64,000 nucleotides of DNA from an uncultured Lachnospiraceae bacterium (GTDB lineage: Bacteria > Bacillota > Clostridia > Lachnospirales > Lachnospiraceae), in assembly GCA_910579425.1 (NCBI GenBank), contig CAJTVL010000006.1, forward strand, positions 34,604-98,603, read 5' to 3'. Positions 60,841-64,000 of this stretch are shown here, one piece after another. A program made the position numbers and the translations under genes. The notes under the pieces were generated by a model that worked only from the letters and a program-made list of their open reading frames with translations, ran no database searches and had not been told where the DNA came from. Every line of letters starts with the position of its first letter. Position 1 is the first letter of the stretch.

Positions 60841-61764
60841 ATGTGGGTAGAGATGGAAAGAATGATAGAAAGAGTTTTTAGACGAAACGCTGCTGCGAGC
60901 CGCTTGAAGCCGCTTGAGAAAAAGGGGCTATGGTGGGTGCTTCCGGCGTTTTTGTTATTTTCGGGCCTTTTGTCGGTGATACCGGATAAAGAGGTATACG
61001 GGGCAGGAGAGGAAAACCGGCAGTTTGCTTCGAAGGGGGATGCATCGCCTGAAATCGAATCAAGTCATGGATTAAAGCTCCCTCCGCTGATTCAGACAAC
61101 CACCCTGGAAGAGGACTATAAAGCCATAACCGGTTTGGGACTTGCCTTCACTCCCTTATCGCAGGAAGAGGATTTGGAACAGGCTTTTTGCAATATTCTT
61201 TGCAGTTGTGTGCGTCTTCAGGCAAACGGGCATTATGGGAGCGGAAGTATTTATCTCATGGAGGCGGATGCGATTATTATCGTGAGCAACAGACATCTTC
61301 TGGAATATTGGGATGAGGACAGTTTTGTGACCTTCCCGGGAGGCATAGCGCAGGACGGGAAAGTGATCGGACTCTCCGGGAAAGCGGACGTTGGATTTGT
61401 CAGAGTATCCATTGATCATTTCTCCTGGGAGGAATTACTGGCGCTTAAAAATGTCCGGCCGCGAAGGGAAAGCCCGGAGAATCCTACGGTAACACCGGGG
61501 AGAGGACTTTTATTGGTGGATATGGCAAGCGATCCCGATCACCCGGCGATGAAGCGGGGAGAGGTCATTTTGGCCCGTACCTATCTGGACGATTTCGGAA
61601 TGGAAATGCTCTACGGAACGGGAGAGGCGCTGCCGGGTATGTCCGGCAGCGGCGTGTTTGACGGGTATGGTAATTATCTGGGGATGCTTACCGGGGCGAC
61701 GATGGGGGGAGAGATTGCGGCAGTGCCGGCGGAGGTGATTGACAGGGAATACCAAATGAGATAA
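60841..61764 (+). CDS. Trypsin-like serine protease, membrane-anchored
   Basis: A ~307-residue protein with one N-terminal membrane/signal segment (~31-50) and an outside trypsin-like domain. The triad is visible: H in IIIVSNRHLLEYW, D in GKADVGFVRV and S in PGMSGSGVFDGYGN. It lacks a PDZ domain, so it differs from HtrA. The start is uncertain among ATG 60841, 60853 and 60862; AGGA lies just before the first. It is after rnpB and appears monocistronic. Confidence 0.78.
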   Translation: MWVEMERMIERVFRRNAAASRLKPLEKKGLWWVLPAFLLFSGLLSVIPDKEVYGAGEENRQFASKGDASPEIESSHGLKLPPLIQTTTLEEDYKAITGLGLAFTPLSQEEDLEQAFCNILCSCVRLQANGHYGSGSIYLMEADAIIIVSNRHLLEYWDEDSFVTFPGGIAQDGKVIGLSGKADVGFVRVSIDHFSWEELLALKNVRPRRESPENPTVTPGRGLLLVDMASDPDHPAMKRGEVILARTYLDDFGMEMLYGTGEALPGMSGSGVFDGYGNYLGMLTGATMGGEIAAVPAEVIDREYQMR

Positions 61765-61831
61765 GTGTTATGCTTTGCTCAAAAAGTAATGTAATGAATT
61801 ATAAAAGTCCGGATTATGGTACATTAACTCT

Positions 61832-61839
61832 GCTATAAT
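61832..61839 (+). promoter_or_regulatory. Extended -10 promoter for the truncated RM gene
   Basis: TGC-TATAAT: an extended -10 (TG one base before perfect TATAAT at 61834-61839) without a good -35. Confidence 0.5.
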
Positions 61840-62661
61840 CAAAATAGCAGGTAAGCAGAACGAACAGGTTTGTTGGAAATCAGCGATTGGACGAAAGGAA
61901 ACGAAATGGAAAAAAACACCCTGATCAGCGGTTATACTTCAATCATCAAATCCAGGCAATATAGCACGGCCTTGAAAGAGATGGCAGGTCGAATTATAGC
62001 AGCATCTAAAAAAGCTCCCAATGAAGCCACAATAGAGAGCAGATTTGACTGTGAACTATTTACTTTTTTTAAAGAACATTTTGGGCCATTAGGATTTGAA
62101 TACAATCCTATTAAAGAAAAATCAATTGCAACATGCAGACATGTCGCAAGAGAAGCTTCTGGGAGAGCAGATACTGCGATATCGACATTAGTAATAGAAT
62201 TTAAACAACCGGTAGCATTGACAGGAGAAGAGCAAAAAAATAAGGCCATAAATCAAATATCTGATTATTTGATTGGATTAAGCAGACTTAATGATGAGGA
62301 AATGCTCGAGGGATTTGTGACAGATGGTATAAAAGGATGCTTTATTACATATTCAGGTGGGAAAATTACAAAAGAGAAATTTATGGATTTAGACGAATGG
62401 GCTCTTGACAGGATTATTCAAAATATTTTGTCTCTGAAATTGATCGCATTTAATGCTGAAAATTTAGTGGATAGCTTTTGTAATCCCCCGCTAAATGATG
62501 GAATAGCCTTTCGCTTAGTCGAAATTCTGTTTAAAATATTAAGAGGTAAAATGTGTACCAAAACAGAAATGCTATTTTATGAGTGGAAGGAATTGTTTAA
62601 TTTAGCGCACGATGACACATCGAAGCAGCAGGCGATAATTGATAGAAAAAAATCATTAGAC

Positions 62662-62704
62662 GGCCCGTGCGCCGCTTTAGCGGCATATTTCCTCTGCACG
62701 GGCC
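62662..62704. repeat. Nested hairpin beyond the rpsT terminator
   Basis: GGCCCGTGC (62662-62670) pairs with GCACGGGCC (62696-62704); inside, GCCGC (62671-62675) pairs with GCGGC (62680-62684). It marks the end of the AT-rich truncated gene. Confidence 0.65.
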
Positions 62705-62711
62705 TGCGCAT

Positions 62712-62742
62712 AAAAAAAACGGCCCACACTTTCTGTGAGCCG
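62712..62742 (-). terminator. Intrinsic terminator of rpsT
   Basis: On the reverse strand CGGCTCACA pairs with TGTGGGCCG (9 pairs, one G-U) around a 5-base loop, then eight T. Confidence 0.85.
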
Positions 62743-62768
62743 CCTTATCATCTATATTCTCCAAAAAA

Positions 62769-63032
62769 CTAAGCCATCTTGTTCACAGCCTGAGCCAAAC
62801 GCGCTACTTTTCTGGAAGCAGTGTTTTTATGATAAACACCCTTGCTGGCCGCCTTGTCGATTGCAGACGTAGCAGCAACTAAAGCTTTGGCAGCAGCATC
62901 TTTATCGTTTGCGTCGATAGCAGCAGACACTTTCTTGATCGCTGTCTTAACGCCAGACTTAATCGATTTATTTCTTTCAGCTTTGGTTCTGTTTACTAAA
63001 ATCCTCTTCTTAGCAGACTTAATGTTAGCCAC
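62769..63032 (-). CDS. rpsT: Ribosomal protein S20
   Basis: An 87-residue basic small-subunit protein (ANIKSAKKRILVNRTKAERNKS..., ending QAVNKMA). The start is GTG at 63032: GGAGG lies 7-8 bases before it, and the length then equals the family norm; a GTG three codons earlier is too close. It has a strong promoter and terminator. It is convergent with the truncated gene and divergent from gpr, the usual rpsT-gpr arrangement of Firmicutes. Confidence 0.97.
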   Translation of the reverse strand: MANIKSAKKRILVNRTKAERNKSIKSGVKTAIKKVSAAIDANDKDAAAKALVAATSAIDKAASKGVYHKNTASRKVARLAQAVNKMA

Positions 63033-63123
63033 GATGTACACCTCCTCTTACAATCATCAGTTACATGAGATGTTTCATTAAAGCCGGAGACACGGAACGT
63101 CTTAATGTAAACACACGCATATT

Positions 63124-63152
63124 ATTTTATCCGCAAAAAGAATTTCTGTCAA
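63124..63152 (-). promoter_or_regulatory. Strong promoter of rpsT
   Basis: Reverse strand: perfect TTGACA (63147-63152), 17-base spacer, TAAAAT (63124-63129). The leader is ~85 bases. Confidence 0.85.
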
Positions 63153-63234
63153 TACATAAATGGAGAATATTTGGAAAATACTTTAGTTTAGACTTACTAT
63201 GCGCGCGAAAGCCGTGCAGAAACGAGGGAGAATT

Positions 63235-64000
63235 ATGAGCAGCTTTAGAGTAAGGACAGATTTGGCCCTTGAGGTGCGGGAAAATATGGAGGAAAACGCC
63301 AAAGAGTGCAGAGGCGTTTCGGTGGAAGAGCAGTACCGGGAGGAGAGCGAGATTCGGATCACAAAGGTGGTGATTCAGACAATGAACGGCGCCAAGGCCA
63401 TGGGCAAGCCCATCGGCACCTATATTACCCTGGAGGCTCCGGCCATGGTGCTGCCGGACGAAAATTATCACGAGGAAATCTCCGCAGAGCTTGCAGGACA
63501 GCTAAAAGAAATTATACCCGGCATGGAGAAGGAATTGTCGGTGATGGTGGTGGGACTTGGGAACCGGGATGTGACCGCGGATGCCTTAGGGCCTAATGTG
63601 GTAGATAATCTGATAATTAACAGGCATATGATGAAGGAGTATGGGAAAGCCGCTTTTGACAGGAAAAAAGTGCATATGGTGAGCGGGCTGATTCCCGGGG
63701 TTATGGCCAAAACCGGAATGGAGTCCCAGGAGATCATTAAGGGTGTGGTGGAAAAGACAAACCCCAATGTGGTAATTGTGGTGGATGCGCTGGCTGCCCG
63801 TTCCACCAGGCGGCTCAACAGAACCATTCAGGTCACCAATACGGGAATTCATCCGGGCTCCGGAGTGGGGAATCACAGAAACGCCATTACGGAGGAAGCC
63901 CTGGGGGTTCCGGTCATCGCCATCGGGGTACCCACGGTGGTGGATGCGGCGACCATTGTCAGCGACGCCTTTGATAAGATGATGCGCCAGGCGGGAGAGG
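63235..64000 (+). CDS. gpr: Spore germination protease GPR, 3' end missing
   Basis: The first 255 residues are present; the gene runs off the window. GPR degrades small acid-soluble spore proteins during germination. Seen: SSFRVRTDLALEVRE at the start, VMVVGLGNRDVTADALGP, SGLIPGVMAKTGMES and VVDALAARSTRRLNRTIQVTNTGIHPGSGVGNHR, all family hallmarks; the N-terminal ~6-16 residues include the propeptide. GAGGGAG precedes the ATG. It implies a spore-forming organism. A forespore (sigma-G) promoter is expected but I could not place one firmly. Confidence 0.97.
   Translation, partial: MSSFRVRTDLALEVRENMEENAKECRGVSVEEQYREESEIRITKVVIQTMNGAKAMGKPIGTYITLEAPAMVLPDENYHEEISAELAGQLKEIIPGMEKELSVMVVGLGNRDVTADALGPNVVDNLIINRHMMKEYGKAAFDRKKVHMVSGLIPGVMAKTGMESQEIIKGVVEKTNPNVVIVVDALAARSTRRLNRTIQVTNTGIHPGSGVGNHRNAITEEALGVPVIAIGVPTVVDAATIVSDAFDKMMRQAGE

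Larger units (their letters stand above)
61906..62772 (+). pseudogene. Truncated type IIG-like restriction-modification gene
   Basis: About 288 residues. The first ~250 are a nuclease-type N-terminal part: ESRFDCELFTFF, then D in SGRADTAIS and E-F-K in LVIEFKQPVAL, a PD-(D/E)XK layout like the front of large N6-methylase fusion enzymes. The text after ~KEWLELF-like KELFNLAHDDTSKQQAIID runs into GC-rich DNA (from ~62660) belonging to the rpsT terminator, so the last ~37 residues are not protein-like and the methylase is missing. AAAGGA is 6 bases before the ATG. AT-rich composition points to transfer followed by deletion. It overlaps the rpsT stop by 4 bases. A standalone nuclease is the alternative. 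Confidence 0.65.

Noticed and set aside
63153..63234. Sigma-G promoter before gpr
   Set aside because: Expected from biology, but no pair of -35/-10 boxes with acceptable spacing could be placed with confidence.
1..64000. CRISPR arrays, insertion sequences, prophage genes
   Set aside because: No regularly spaced repeats, transposase or phage structural genes were seen on either strand.

Overview
The window comes from a spore-forming Firmicute of the Lachnospiraceae type (clostridial cluster XIVa). The signs are roughly 50% GC chromosomal genes, strong AGGAGG ribosome binding sites, consensus sigma-A promoters, a gpr spore-germination protease at the right edge, DUF1540/DUF6320/DUF6142-type proteins typical of that family, LytTR and VanR/OmpR two-component systems, and the clostridial order infC-rpmI-rplT behind a leader attenuator. 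Most of it is ordinary core chromosome. No prophage, integrase, insertion sequence or CRISPR array was seen.

Layout. 1-4.6 kb: the 3' part of an NADP isocitrate dehydrogenase gene, a 48-residue reverse-strand gene with its own promoter, a MATE efflux pump, a coiled-coil protein and a degenerate EAL-HDOD signalling protein. 4.8-8.45 kb: an AT-rich two-gene restriction-modification system whose first protein fuses a PD-(D/E)XK nuclease to an N6-adenine methylase, followed by a specificity subunit (BcgI-like organisation). 8.5-14 kb: LytTR regulator, a soluble GHKL histidine kinase and two paired ABC exporters. 14-19 kb: signal peptidase I, a small membrane protein, thrS, a GT-C glycosyltransferase and a Cys-rich DUF1540 protein. 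19.3-25.7 kb: lipoprotein, the infC-rpmI-rplT operon with an L20-type leader, pepD, an AI-2E family membrane protein, pyrE and two small membrane proteins. 25.7-31.4 kb: M29 aminopeptidase, then purE-purM-purN-purD. 31.4-39.5 kb: a zinc-ribbon/HTH protein, an SH3b membrane protein, a GntR regulator next to clpC, radA and an LCP cell-wall ligase. 39.6-44.4 kb: tRNA-Trp, a TetR regulator and the single-chain purL. 44.5-50 kb: a regulator/ABC transporter/kinase cluster facing a VanRS-like pair. 50-54.8 kb: a DUF6320 protein and an acyltransferase divergent from an esterase, then dgt. 54.8-60.3 kb: dnaG-rpoD-trmK and a TGS-linked nucleoside kinase. 60.3-64 kb: RNase P RNA, a trypsin-like protease, an AT-rich truncated restriction-modification gene, rpsT (reverse) and gpr (cut by the window end).

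How genes work together. Five of the de novo purine genes are present (purE, purM, purN, purD together; purL alone 9 kb away). dgt, dnaG and rpoD form the familiar macromolecular-synthesis neighbourhood. Three two-component systems lie here, two of them next to ABC transporter genes. The most informative regulatory DNA is the infC leader, where a terminator hairpin and an exact 9-base upstream complement form a visible attenuator, and infC itself starts at ATT.

No clearly new system was found. The best candidates for follow-up are the fused nuclease-methylase system, the truncated second system near rpsT, the SH3b protein with a charged tail, the acyltransferase/esterase/DUF6320 cluster, and a hairpin family seen in two places. 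All functions are read from sequence by eye; no database search was run.
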